This document shows positions 36,590 to 46,215 of a stretch of 64,000 bases of DNA, in pieces (within the stretch, counting starts at the first letter, position 1; each line of letters opens with the position of its first letter). The notes under the pieces were generated by a model. It was not told the DNA's origin. It did no database searches and worked only from the letters and a program-made list of their open reading frames with translations. Position numbers and translations under genes: made by a program. Location of the stretch: positions 38,181,901 to 38,245,900 of the forward strand of contig OZ034970.1 in the NCBI GenBank assembly GCA_964030785.1, in the 5' to 3' direction. Source of the stretch: Siderastrea siderea (taxonomy: Eukaryota > Cnidaria > Anthozoa > Scleractinia > Rhizangiidae).

Positions 36590-37786
36590 TTAACTGACAA
36601 AGTCATCCAAATCAAATTCCTCCTCCATCATGTCATTTACAAAGTCCAACAAAGACTCGTCCGAGGACAAGTCATCGAGTAAATTGTCTAAAAATCCTTT
36701 CCCCTCGTCCCACATGTCACAAGAAGATTCGTCACCTACGGAATGATCCTGGGGATGAACGACCCCTGAATCCATGTTCATGAGGGTACCAGGTTGAACC
36801 ACAGAATCCTCAGGGCTGGGCGACAGGGTATGGCAAAAGTCCGACATAAAATCCTCCACCGTGACCGTTAATTTGAGGGGCCCTAAGGCTTGGCGTTTCT
36901 CCTCCGTTCTCTTTTGAACCATGGCCCTTGTGAGGGCAGCGGCCTCACGCTTTCTCGCGTTGTATTGTTGCTGCCACTGCCGACCTGCTTTCGAACGGTA
37001 GTATTCTCTTTTATAGGCCCGGAGTCGTTCTACATTCAGGGCATAGTACTGTTTCTGGTAGGCTGCTATTCGATCGCGGTGTCTGGCCCGGTACCTATTA
37101 CTCTCAGCCCGTCGCTGCGCCCGTCGTCTGGCTTCTTTGGCACGGAGCTTGGCCACTTGCTGGTAAACGTCGTCCTCAACGCTTACCGGGGGGTTACCTT
37201 TTGCCTTTCTGGCCTTGCGCCTGGCTCTGCTAGCCTTTTGCTGCGCCCGTCGTCGCTCTTGTTTCGCCCTGAGCTCTGCTAATTCTGCCAGGATGTCATC
37301 GTCGTCTGAGTCGCTGTCGTTAAAGTCATTGTCGTTTGAGTCGCTGTCGTTAAAGTCATTGTCGTTAAGGTCATTGTCGTTTGAGTCGCTGTCGTTAAGG
37401 TCATTGTCGTCGTTAAGGTCATCGTTGTTGTTTTCTTGGTAATTCACCGGGGGTCTGCAACGGTGACTGCGGCGGACCTCTCTTTCGGGAGACCTCGGGC
37501 GAGGGGGGCGGTGCTGGTGGGCGGGGCCACCCATCAGGCGCTGGTGGGGGTGTCCGGGGCCTCTTGAACTGGTGGTGCCAGTTGGTCCAGCAGAAGTCGA
37601 GGCCCCGGATGTACCACGCGGTGGTGATTTGCGGGTAACAGCCCGGGTTCCAGTGCTGTTGCACGTAGGTGTGGCGTGCTGCTTGGGCTGCTTGGGCGAG
37701 CAGCCTCCTTTTCCTCCTTTCTTCCAACAGCGCTTCCCCAAACTCTCGGATGTCTCCGTCCTCGAGCCTCCACTCCTTAACCTCAT
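36590..37786 (-). CDS. Large charged regulatory-type protein
   Basis: 398 residues from ATG 37786. The N-terminal 120 are Ser/Thr/Pro/Arg-rich, then an Asn/Asp/Leu/Ser repeat (NDNDLNDSDSND type, about 118-160). A long basic helical region follows (about 165-290) with repeated RAKxxRRRAQ and YRARHRDRIAAYQKQYY / LRAYKREYYRSK motifs. The C-terminus is acidic (about 310-398, DDLSSDESLLDFVNDMMEEE). A basic DNA-binding-like region plus acidic activation-like tail suggests a transcription or replication regulator; no family recognised. The first 368 bases overlap the 37419-37850 frame, so expression may need leaky scanning or splicing. Confidence 0.55.
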   Translation of the reverse strand: MRLRSGGSRTETSESLGKRCWKKGGKGGCSPKQPKQHATPTCNSTGTRAVTRKSPPRGTSGASTSAGPTGTTSSRGPGHPHQRLMGGPAHQHRPPRPRSPEREVRRSHRCRPPVNYQENNNDDLNDDNDLNDSDSNDNDLNDNDFNDSDSNDNDFNDSDSDDDDILAELAELRAKQERRRAQQKASRARRKARKAKGNPPVSVEDDVYQQVAKLRAKEARRRAQRRAESNRYRARHRDRIAAYQKQYYALNVERLRAYKREYYRSKAGRQWQQQYNARKREAAALTRAMVQKRTEEKRQALGPLKLTVTVEDFMSDFCHTLSPSPEDSVVQPGTLMNMDSGVVHPQDHSVGDESSCDMWDEGKGFLDNLLDDLSSDESLLDFVNDMMEEEFDLDDFVS

Positions 37787-37850
37787 TTAAAATTTCTTCG
37801 ACTTCAAACTTCTCGAACTTGTTCAACAGGTCGTCTACACTAGAGTCCAT
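37419..37850 (-). CDS. Overlapping early-type protein of unknown function
   Basis: 143 residues from ATG 37850, the first ATG after a TATA box (37880-37887, minus strand), with a leader of only a few bases. Charged helical N-terminus (LLNKFEKFEVEEILNEVKEW, EALLEERRKRRLLAQAAQAA), then a Trp/Tyr-rich centre (QQHWNPGCYPQITTAWYIRG, FCWTNWHHQF) and a Pro-rich tail. Overlaps the 398-residue frame over most of its length in a different frame. The aromatic centre looks like a folded, selected protein. It could be the true first gene of this transcript or exon 1 of a spliced product joining the larger frame. Confidence 0.5.
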   Translation of the reverse strand: MDSSVDDLLNKFEKFEVEEILNEVKEWRLEDGDIREFGEALLEERRKRRLLAQAAQAARHTYVQQHWNPGCYPQITTAWYIRGLDFCWTNWHHQFKRPRTPPPAPDGWPRPPAPPPSPEVSRKRGPPQSPLQTPGELPRKQQR

Positions 37851-37879
37851 TTTGAGATGGCTGACCTCGAGGGGCGATC

Positions 37880-37887
37880 TGTTTTAT
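37880..37887 (-). promoter_or_regulatory. TATA box for the minus-strand regulatory transcript
   Basis: Minus-strand TATAAAAC 30-37 bp before ATG 37850. Confidence 0.6.
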
Positions 37888-37926
37888 AGTCTCTCATTCG
37901 TTCCCGTGATGCACCAGGGGTCCTAA

Positions 37927-37991
37927 CTAGAGAGGGGGGAGGGGGGTCCCCCCACCCCGTCCCTCCCCTCCCTAGGGCACCCCCTCTCTAG
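37927..37991. promoter_or_regulatory. C/G-rich inverted repeat between divergent genes
   Basis: CTAGAGAGGGGG (37927-37938) and CCCCCTCTCTAG (37980-37991) are exact inverted copies around a very C/G-rich spacer. Lies midway between the minus-strand regulator and the polymerase gene. Confidence 0.6.
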
Positions 37992-38052
37992 TGGGGCACC
38001 CTGTTTAGTGATTGGCTCCCCTAGGCATCCCGTGCTCTGTTTGGTCATCCTC

Positions 38053-38155
38053 ACCTAGAGAAACCACAATACTTTGCGTGGAACCCCCCCTTAGAGAGAC
38101 CACAATACTTTGCGTGGAACCCCCCTTAGAGAGACCACAATACTTTGCGTGGATC
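38053..38155 (+). repeat. Three tandem 35-39-bp units upstream of polymerase B
   Basis: Units begin near 38053, 38092 and 38127, each with TAGAGA[A/G]ACCACAATACTTTGCGTGGA. The last abuts the polymerase TATA box. Iterated sites immediately before the replication gene are candidate binding sites for an element-encoded regulator or an enhancer. Confidence 0.8.
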
Positions 38156-38157
38156 TC

Positions 38158-38166
38158 TATAAAAAA
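38158..38166 (+). promoter_or_regulatory. TATA box of the polymerase gene
   Basis: TATAAAAAA 34-42 bp before the ATG at 38200, directly after the third repeat unit. Confidence 0.65.
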
Positions 38167-38199
38167 CAGAGCCCCGATCTCCAGTGAGTTCATCTGATC

Positions 38200-41100
38200 A
38201 TGTCCTCACAAGAGAATGTGGCGGGGCCAAGCGGCCTCGCTAGACGGGACATCATGTCCATGCTCGGCTTGGACATCTCTGATTCAGAAGACGACACCAA
38301 TTCCTGTATGGGGCCTTTGATTTGCACCGAAAACATGGCGGACAGTGACGACGACATTTGTCAAGAGGCCTTGAACCAATGGGAACAAAGCGGGGGTGGA
38401 TTGGATCCCTCTGAACACGTTACCTTCGACTTTGAACTCGAACCTTTTGTGAATCGGAAGAGTGATCGCATGGGGGTACAAGAACGTCATTTCAAGACCC
38501 AGTTACGACAAAGGGGGAACTTGCTTCCAGGTCAAAATATAACCCAAGCTCTGCAAGATGGATTACGTCGAGCCGTCGATCAAGTGTTAACCACCACCCC
38601 CGACCTCCACGATCAAGATCGCCTCTACTTTACCATAGCATCCGATCGCTTGCACAATAATTTTCAGGGGTGGGGATTACGTGCAGGTGAATGGCGTCGA
38701 GACACAGAACGGGTGGAGGCACTGTTCCAACGTTTAGCCCAAGCCCTCAACAGCAACGAACAATTTGAAATGGATGACTCCTTTCAAGTCTCCATCACTC
38801 AAGTTCATCATGCTCCTCAAGGTACCGGCAGACCCCGGCGCGGAAAACCAGGGCATCCTACCATGACCATGTTAACGGCCAACAAAAAATCGGTCATCCG
38901 GATTATCAACGACGATCAACTCTGTTGTGCCAGAGCCCTCGTGGTCGCCAAAGCTCGCGTGGACCAACACCCGAAATGGAACAGCATTCAGCGGGGGAAG
39001 GGTCCACTGCAGAGACGTCTCGCTTGGGACCTCCAGGATGAAGCCCAGGTACCGTGGGGTCCTTGCAGCTATGACGCCTTGACCCAATTCAGTCAAGCTC
39101 CCTCCCTCACCGGTTACCAGATCATCCTGGTGGATGCACAGCGATCGTTCCACATCACGTCGTTTGGACCCCTTTCTGACAAACAACTGATCCTGTTGCA
39201 CAACCAAGACCATTATGATGTCATCACCAAATTGCCAGGATTTTTCGGGTCCAGTTATGTCTGTGCGGATTGCTGGAAACCCTACAACACCGAGGGGATG
39301 CATCGATGCAACAAAACCAAGTTGTGTGGAGCCTGTCGCCAGAAAGATTGTCCAGACTTTCAAAAGGCTTACCCCCGACACCTGAAAGCCACTCAACGTT
39401 GCGAGTCGTGTCATCGGGACTTTTTCGGACCCACGTGTTACGAAGCCCATTCCAGCAAGACCCATGCGGGCAAACCCGTCACGGGCCTCCAGACCTCCGT
39501 GTGCTCTCAACGACACCGATGCGATAAATGCTATCAACAAAATGTGGGCTTGTCCCGCATTCAACGTCACCTTTGTTGGCACGTGGATTGCCCGTCTTGT
39601 CATCAGTACGTCGACGCCGACAAACACCGTTGTTTTATACAAAGAGCCCCCAAACCTCAAGACCAAAAGAAGAAGAGAAAGAGGACCCGTCAAAAAGGTC
39701 CTGGCGCCAAACGAGGTGCCGCCGCCGCCGCCGCCGCCGCCGCGGAACCCCATGCCTCCTCCGAGGACGAGGACGAGGAAGACCTGCCTCCCTTACACGT
39801 CTTCTTTGATATCGAAGCCATGCAACCCTGGGGAAAACACATTGCCAATCTCGTCGTGGCCGAAACCGAAGACAACGATGAACCCAAACCTTTCCCAGGT
39901 TCCACTTGTATCCGTGACTTTCTGGAATGGCTGGATGCCTTGACCCTCCACGATACCCGTCAAGTCAACGTCATCGCTCATAATTTTCAAGGGTACGATG
40001 GGTACTTTATCATCCAAGAATACTATGGGGAGAACCGCATCGTCCAACAACTCCGCAACGGATGTAAACTGTTAGAGATCAAACATGACCACATCCGGTT
40101 CATTGATTCCATGAGTTTCTTCCAGATGCCCCTCTCCGCGTTTCCCAAAACCTTTGGTTTGACAGAACTCTGCAAAGGCTATTTCCCCCACAAGTTCAAC
40201 ATACCCGGTGATAAGCATCAAAACTACGTGGGCATCCTCCCCTCACGCGATTACTACATGCCTGAGAGCATGACACTCGAAGGAAGACAAGCCTTTGAAA
40301 CCTGGCATCAACAACAACGCGACCAGGGGGTGGTGTTTCATTTTCAACAAGACTTATTGGCCTATTGCAGTTCCGATGTACGACTCCTCAAACAAGGATG
40401 TCTGACTTTCAAACGCATGTTTGAAGACTTAACAGGCTTCAATCCCTTCGATCACGTCACCATTGCCTCCGCTTGTAATCGAGATTTACGTATGAACCGG
40501 ATGATCCCCAACAGTATTGCCAGCGAACCCACCGGTCCTAACGGGTGGAGAAGTAACAACATCAACCAGTCCATCCCAGCCCTTCACTGGTTAACCTGGT
40601 GCGATCACCAACTACGTCAACGCGCCCTCCAAGATCTCAACCCCGACGATCTCTTGGCCAGTGCCAATCCAAAGCCTCAGTACATCCAACATGTCCGAAA
40701 TCAAGGCGAGTATAAGATCCCCGGGACCAACATCCATGTGGATGGTTATTGCCCCGACACCCACACCGTCTACGAATTTCAAGGCTGTTTCACCCACGGA
40801 TGCCCTACCTGTTATCCCCATCGCTACGAAAAACATCCCCGCAACTATGATCGAACCATGCAGGACCTCTATGACGTCACCCAAGACAAAGTCCAAAAGC
40901 TTACCGACCAAGGGTACAACGTCATTCAAATCTGGGGATGCCGATGGGACCACCTCCTAAAAACCCAACCAGAAATCGACTCCTTCGTCCGGGAACTCAA
41001 CTTTATCCAACCACTTGAACCTCGAGAGGCTTTCTGTGGAGGGCGTACCAATGCCATTAAACTGTACCATCAGATCACCCCTGGCCAAAAAATTCACTAC

Positions 41101-42393
41101 ATCGATGTCACCTCCTTGTACCCGTGGGTCAACAAGAAGTCCACCTACCCCAAAGGACATCCTACCATCGTTTCTCAACCCGGTCACACGGACATACACC
41201 AGTACTTTGGGCTGATTCAGTGCAAAGTCCTGCCTCCCCGTGAATTGTACCATCCCGTGCTGCCTTACCGTCATGACAACAAACTGCTCTTTCCACTCTG
41301 TGCCCGTTGTGTAGAAGAAGAAATGGACAAACCTCTTTTGGACAGATCCTATCATTGCCCTCACACCGACGAACAACGAGCCCTCACCAGTACCTGGTGC
41401 ACCCCAGAGTTGTATAAAGCCGTGGAATTCGGGTACCAAGTCCAATACATCTACGAAGCTTGGCATTTTGAAGAGACCTGTGAGGGCCTCTTCGCCGATT
41501 ATGTTAACACCTGGTTGAAAATCAAACAAGAAGCTAGTGGGTGGCCTAAGGATGACATGACAGAAGAAGAAAAGCAACGTTACATCGAAGAGTACTTTCT
41601 GCATGAAGGCATCCAGTTAGAATACAACAACATCAAGAAGAACCCGGGCCTGCGTACCCTAGCTAAGCTCATGCTCAACTCCATGTGGGGTAAGTTTGGA
41701 CAACGCCTCAACAAAACCCAAATTCAAGCCTTTGATGACCCCCATGCCTTCCACCGTTTTCTAGATACCAGTACGTTAGACGTACGTCACGTGTCAGTCG
41801 TCACCGACCAAATGGTAGAAGTCCACTACCGGAACCAAAAAGAGGACATCCGCGTCTCACCCAACCTCAACATTTTTGTGGCCTGCTTCACTACCTGCCA
41901 CGCCCGCCTTAAATTGTATGACACCCTGCAAGCCTTAGGGGAAAGAGTCCTCTATTTTGACACCGACTCCGTCATCTACCTGGAGGAAACACCCACTCAA
42001 ATCCAACCTGTCTTGGGTTCCTATCTTGGGGACTTCGCCTCCGAATTAGCTAAGGATGAATACATTCAAGAATTTGTCAGTGGAGGACCCAAGAACTATG
42101 GGTATACTACGAATAAAGGAAAAGTGGAATGCAAGGTCAGAGGCTTCCGACTCAACAGCGAAGGACACACCCAGTTGAATTTTGACATCATGCGTCAGAA
42201 CGTCAAGGACGAAATCAAGAAACCTCTTCCCAACCCACGGGAAATACAAGTAACAAAATCCCATCAAATTGTTCGCAATCCAGCCAATTACACCTTACTG
42301 ACTGAACCCCAACATAAATGGTACAAGATGGTCTATGACAAACGAGTCATTGATCCCAACACCTTCAAGACCTACCCCTATGGCTACCAATGA
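38200..42393 (+). CDS. Polinton protein-primed DNA polymerase B
   Basis: 1397 residues, complete. N-terminal about 350 residues include an acidic start and a helical region possibly comprising the terminal-protein part. A Cys/His-rich zinc region lies at about 353-490, followed by a basic linker and Ala run. Exonuclease: VFFDIEAM (D537), AHNFQGYDGYF (N595), CSSDVRLLKQG (D726). An inserted nuclease-like segment DGYCPDTHTVYEFQGC starts at about 848. Palm: HYIDVTSLYPWVNKKSTYP (motif A, D969), LMLNSMWGKFGQ (motif B, N1160), LYFDTDSVIYL (motif C, D1254). The thumb follows to the end. All catalytic acids are present. AATAAA at 42477-42482. Confidence 0.95.
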   Translation: MSSQENVAGPSGLARRDIMSMLGLDISDSEDDTNSCMGPLICTENMADSDDDICQEALNQWEQSGGGLDPSEHVTFDFELEPFVNRKSDRMGVQERHFKTQLRQRGNLLPGQNITQALQDGLRRAVDQVLTTTPDLHDQDRLYFTIASDRLHNNFQGWGLRAGEWRRDTERVEALFQRLAQALNSNEQFEMDDSFQVSITQVHHAPQGTGRPRRGKPGHPTMTMLTANKKSVIRIINDDQLCCARALVVAKARVDQHPKWNSIQRGKGPLQRRLAWDLQDEAQVPWGPCSYDALTQFSQAPSLTGYQIILVDAQRSFHITSFGPLSDKQLILLHNQDHYDVITKLPGFFGSSYVCADCWKPYNTEGMHRCNKTKLCGACRQKDCPDFQKAYPRHLKATQRCESCHRDFFGPTCYEAHSSKTHAGKPVTGLQTSVCSQRHRCDKCYQQNVGLSRIQRHLCWHVDCPSCHQYVDADKHRCFIQRAPKPQDQKKKRKRTRQKGPGAKRGAAAAAAAAAEPHASSEDEDEEDLPPLHVFFDIEAMQPWGKHIANLVVAETEDNDEPKPFPGSTCIRDFLEWLDALTLHDTRQVNVIAHNFQGYDGYFIIQEYYGENRIVQQLRNGCKLLEIKHDHIRFIDSMSFFQMPLSAFPKTFGLTELCKGYFPHKFNIPGDKHQNYVGILPSRDYYMPESMTLEGRQAFETWHQQQRDQGVVFHFQQDLLAYCSSDVRLLKQGCLTFKRMFEDLTGFNPFDHVTIASACNRDLRMNRMIPNSIASEPTGPNGWRSNNINQSIPALHWLTWCDHQLRQRALQDLNPDDLLASANPKPQYIQHVRNQGEYKIPGTNIHVDGYCPDTHTVYEFQGCFTHGCPTCYPHRYEKHPRNYDRTMQDLYDVTQDKVQKLTDQGYNVIQIWGCRWDHLLKTQPEIDSFVRELNFIQPLEPREAFCGGRTNAIKLYHQITPGQKIHYIDVTSLYPWVNKKSTYPKGHPTIVSQPGHTDIHQYFGLIQCKVLPPRELYHPVLPYRHDNKLLFPLCARCVEEEMDKPLLDRSYHCPHTDEQRALTSTWCTPELYKAVEFGYQVQYIYEAWHFEETCEGLFADYVNTWLKIKQEASGWPKDDMTEEEKQRYIEEYFLHEGIQLEYNNIKKNPGLRTLAKLMLNSMWGKFGQRLNKTQIQAFDDPHAFHRFLDTSTLDVRHVSVVTDQMVEVHYRNQKEDIRVSPNLNIFVACFTTCHARLKLYDTLQALGERVLYFDTDSVIYLEETPTQIQPVLGSYLGDFASELAKDEYIQEFVSGGPKNYGYTTNKGKVECKVRGFRLNSEGHTQLNFDIMRQNVKDEIKKPLPNPREIQVTKSHQIVRNPANYTLLTEPQHKWYKMVYDKRVIDPNTFKTYPYGYQ

Positions 42394-42514
42394 AAACCCC
42401 AACAAGATCGTCGATTGTCATGAACATTAAGGAACACTTATCAAATAGGAAAACCACAGTTATTGTAAAACAAATCAATAAAAATGTCATTTATTTATTT
42501 TGTGTACTTTTCAA
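42394..42514. other. 3' untranslated region of the polymerase gene
   Basis: Contains AATAAA at 42477-42482 and A/T-rich DNA leading to the right inverted repeat; no gene. Confidence 0.6.
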
Positions 42515-42782
42515 GGACCACCCCCGTTCCAAAAATTGGACTTTGGACTTTGAGCCCGCGTTTTCTCAGCGGTTTTACTTCCCCTTGAGCCCACGATCCC
42601 TTTTTCATACTTGCCAGCGGTTTCCCATCTTAAAACACGTGACTTCCGGTTCCCATGAGCCCGCGATCCCTTTTTTACCCACTGGTCAGTGGTTTCCCCC
42701 ACCGGAAGTTCCTCTGGTCACGTGATCGCTCTCGACCAATCAGAAGCCAGCATTAGGGCCCAAACGAGCCCAGTTTACTACT
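42515..42782 (-). repeat. Right terminal inverted repeat
   Basis: Reverse complement begins AGTAGTAAACTGGG and matches 20730 onward for about 150 bp with essentially no differences, then continues through two internal units to GGAACGGGGGTGGTCCTTG. It has one ~71-bp unit fewer than the left repeat and lacks the CArG-containing direct repeats. Confidence 0.92.
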
Positions 42783-42788
42783 CCCTGT
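42783..42788. repeat. Target-site duplication CCCTGT, right copy
   Basis: Identical to 20724-20729. Confidence 0.95.
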
Positions 42789-43454
42789 CACCTGATAGTC
42801 TACCGTCCATAGCAGTGCTCTAAGCGAAACCGAGCTCGTTCTCCTCAGCCGTGAGAAGACGCAGAAAAATCGCACAACCAACTGTCTCTTGACAAAAAAG
42901 GGGGTTAGTTTCTAGAGAAACTGTGGTGCTGCATCGGTGGGGAAGCGAAACACAAAACTTTGTATTTATCAACTGAGTTGATAAGGTAAATTGAGCCACC
43001 GTGAAGAGATTGAAAGCTGACGTTTCGAGCGTTAGCCATTCGTCACAAGGATGGTTCTCCACCTTCGTCACCCGCACTGCTCAGAAGATCAGGTGGAAAG
43101 CGACAAAGACCCCTAAACATTAGGACTCCTTGTCATGATGAGTCTCAACATGAGTTGAGTTTCAAACTCAACTTAATTTTGAGTTTCATGTATAAAATTG
43201 TAATCCGCTAGGTTTGCCATAAAATGGTTTCATAAGCTTATAAAGAACGAAAAGGACGGTTACGGCACCCCTGGCCACACCCCCTGGTCTTGAGTAAACT
43301 CAACATACATTTTTACATTCTCACTCCTGTCTTGAACAATTTTTGAAGACCAATGCATAGAGACCTAGTAACAATTTCTTTTTCAAAGCCCTAGCAACAG
43401 GCAAGGTTTTGGCAAGGCTTCACTGCCTCTAATGATACTGATAAATACATAAAT
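42789..43454. other. Host DNA right of the Polinton, repeat-like, no gene
   Basis: A stretch near 42930-43080 (TGCTGCATCGGTGGGGAAGC, TCAACTGAGTTGATAAGG, GACGTTTCGAGCGTTAGCC) looks like the end of a common interspersed coral repeat. No open gene. Confidence 0.45.
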
Positions 43455-43889
43455 ACCGTTAACTGCCACTTATAAGCCCAACCTCCCAGTTATAGGCCCA
43501 TCTACCTGTAAACAAAAAAATACAACCGGTATAAGCTCCACCGGATATAAGTCGCCCTCTAGTTTTCCCTGTTTCCTTAATATTAAGCACTCTCACAGAA
43601 CACTGCGAAGATGAACTCTGAGCTTCTGTTTTGTTGCGTTCCGGTTACGTTCGTGTTGTTACAGTTTTGATTTTGTTGTTAAATTAAAATTGAAACGAAT
43701 TCGATTTATTGTGAGGTTTCAAAGGTTAATTGAAAACTGGTAAATTAAAAACGTATTTCGATCAATACTGCTGTGGCTCATTTCGAAACTTAGAAGCCCC
43801 CCCCAGATATAAGCCCCGCCGTTTATAAGCCCACCCAAAACCCTTACAAAGTTGTATAAGCCCAGGGCTTATAAGCGGCAGTTGACCGT
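43455..43889. mobile_element. MITE with ~25-bp terminal inverted repeats
   Basis: Left arm ACCGTTAACTGCC…TATAAGCCC (43455-43479) and right arm GGGCTTATAAGCGGCAGTTG… (43865-43889) are inverted copies. About 435 bp, further internal TATAAGCCC strings, no coding capacity. Confidence 0.8.
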
Positions 43890-44439
43890 AATCGGTCCTT
43901 GGGTCCACAGGTTTTCAAAGTTCTCATTGCTTTGTTTTTGTTTGTTTGTTTTTTGCTTGCCTGCTTGTTGTTTTTTTGGTTTTGTTTTGTTTCCTGTGCA
44001 TTTCCCCCTCCAAGTCAAACCCGACGTCGGGTAAAATAAAGTGCGTGACGTTTTGTTGCGTGACTCAAACTAAACAGGCTTGTAAGCTTTCGGCAAGGAA
44101 TTATCGTTTCGAAATTTTACAACGAATACAGATCAAGAAAAGACGTCTTATAGGAGAAAACTCTTTTGAAGTTCAAATAAGGCAAAATCATTTTATTCCT
44201 GAAGGTTCTTCATTTTAACAAAAGGAGGCGGGATGGAAATAAGTCATTTGGGTTGATTGCCAATACGCGATGCTTCAGTGATGTTGTTGACCCCGGACGC
44301 CAAGATGGTTATTATGAAAGAGTACGCACAGAACCTGATATTTAGACAATACCATATTCAGGTGAGCTAGACATTACCTTTCTGCTGTGGATTACAACCG
44401 AATACCGACCAAAATAGAAGAAATGTCCACATTTTCGGT
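43890..44439. other. Host DNA, no feature recognised
   Basis: T-rich simple stretch at about 43930-43990; otherwise nothing supported. Confidence 0.45.
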
Positions 44440-44860
44440 TATTTGGTCGTAGGTATGTGCCAATCGTTGACGTGTTAATGTTGTAATTATCGCGATTTTG
44501 AGAGCGTTTGTACTCGGCGCTGATAAAGAGCCCGAAACTAATTTTTAAACCTGGTTTAAGAACGGCATTTCCTCTTTCAAGAATTCTGAATTTCAAGTGA
44601 TTCGGTGTTTTACCGGGGAGGGAAACTTTCTCTTGAAAAACTGTGCCAAATTGAAAATTCAAAGCAAGCGAATTTTAGTGGTTTTCAGCAGCCTGCCATG
44701 ACCTTGAAAATTAATCCACAAAAGAATAATTTGACTCAAATTACTTGTAAACTCTTCAACAGCAAATTTATAAGCTCAGAACAGGATTGTTCCGTGACGC
44801 GAATTAAACAGAGCGAAGTTTACGAGAAGGTATGATTTGCGTTTATTCGGGGTGTTTGTA
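44440..44860 (-). repeat. Inverted copy of the 17980-18420 repeat
   Basis: The reverse complement matches 17980-18420, including CCTTCTCGTAAACTTCGCTC and the FGTVFQEK…LPGKTPNHLK frame. A few substitutions and small gaps separate the copies. Confidence 0.75.
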
Positions 44861-45479
44861 GAGACACGTAGTGCGGTAACGGTTTTTAAATTTTTTGGAG
44901 GTTTAAAAATAGTTTCTCAACAAAAAATGCCACCACGTTTCTAGAGCTACCATAAGGTATCTCTGGGCGAAAAACGGAGAATTTTGATTTTTCATCATGT
45001 GCCACATATTTTCGATTTCGCTCGGTCTTAGTAGACATTGCTTCTTAAAAGGTCTACTTAAAATTGTCAAAAAATCGTCCCTCTGAACGCTTTTTAATTT
45101 GTTTGGGGTAATCATTTTAGCTACGATCCTATGAACAGTTTCTACAACAACGATAAAGCTCTGAAACGTATTACAGTGAAACCCATTAAACCATGAACGC
45201 CTAAAATTATTTCTGGAATGTTTATTGTTCTGCGACCAATCAGATTCGAGACGTAACCGAAACAAACCGCAAGAGTAATTAGCTGAGAGGTTTCACTGTA
45301 AATGGAAGCATATATTTTGACACATAGCTTTGTTTTTCTAAGTAAGACTCTCTCTCCTTCGGGAACTGAATTACGTTCATAAGCAATACCAGAGAAACAT
45401 TAATGAATGAAAATGGTGACTGGCAAAATGGAAAACACTGACATTGGACAGTGTTTTATTCAGCCAATACAGTAATACA
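44861..45479. other. Host intronic DNA with paralogous intron fragments
   Basis: ATATATTTTGACACATA followed by a TAAGTAAGACTCTCTC-type string at about 45308 recurs at about 15349 and 60806, so this is intron sequence shared between duplicated gene copies. No gene. Confidence 0.5.
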
Positions 45480-45860
45480 ATTAACGTGTCAAGTCAGAAT
45501 ACTTGCAAAATATGGCATTCCTTTGAAAACAGATATGTTTCAAGCTGCCTTTAGGACAAGATATACTTATTTGGCCATTTCCCTCCTATTAAAAGCAGGT
45601 TGCTAATCAACCTTAACTTCGTCACTGTTATCTTGTCGTCTTGTCGTTCCTGTACCGAATTTAAGTCACTTTTACACTTTTTAACATGATCTAAGATTTA
45701 GCGTGATAAAGGAGGTGGTGGTGGCGGTGGTGGGTGTGGTGATGATGATTTTAATGCTGGGTGTGGTGCTTGTGGTGCTGGTGGTGCTGCCACTAGTACT
45801 GCTAAAAGTGGTGGTGGTACTTGTGGTGCTGCTGGTGCTGGCAGAAGTGGTGGTGGTGCT
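45480..45860 (+). repeat. 381-bp direct duplication, first copy
   Basis: Repeated at 46216-46593 with a few changes (ACGTGTCAAG against ACGTATCAAG; a 2-bp deletion; CTTGTGGT against CTTATGGT). The two copies are separated by the 354-bp filler. The last part is already GGT-rich minisatellite. Confidence 0.85.
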
Positions 45861-46214
45861 AAAATAAAGTAAAGTAAAATTTGGCTTTATTCGAAGTTAG
45901 AAGTGTGAAGCTAACGTCGAAAAAACCTGCACTCTGAAACAACTCTCCGTCACGAGCTTTACTAGCAAATTGTGTGAATTACCAAAATTGAAAGTTCCAA
46001 AACTAGCCCGGCCAAACTCAAAAAACAAAAAATGTTCTAGCAAAGCTAGAAGGGAAAGGTAATGTTAATGTTAAAGGAAACTGGAAGTTCTGTTATTTGA
46101 ACAAGTTCCTTTTTTAACCATTTCATTCAATTAAAATAAAAACAAACAAATAAATAAATAAATTGGAATTTGAAGCGGCATCTCCACAAAGTGGCTATTC
46201 GTCCACTGATTCCA
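45861..46214. repeat. 354-bp near-identical copy of 17284-17637
   Basis: Same length and same orientation as the intron segment after signal exon B, ending at the shared CCACTGATTCCA. Sits precisely between the two copies of a local duplication. Confidence 0.85.
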
Positions 46215-46215
46215 A

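Larger units (their letters stand above)
20730..42782. mobile_element. Complete Polinton/Maverick (adintovirus-like) element 2
   Basis: 22,053 bp bounded by terminal inverted repeats beginning AGTAGTAAACTGGG and flanked by CCCTGT on both sides. Encodes integrase, DNA polymerase B, major capsid protein, penton-like proteins, adenain-like protease, packaging ATPase and PLA2 protein, plus accessory genes. I found no stop or frameshift in any core gene and the inverted repeats are nearly identical where alignable, so the insertion looks young and possibly competent. It lies in host DNA between the signal exons and the PAN exon of a secreted-protein gene. Confidence 0.95.

Noticed and set aside
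38872..39753. 293-codon minus-strand frame
   Set aside because: Antisense to the exonuclease-proximal part of polymerase B, whose conserved motifs are clear on the plus strand.
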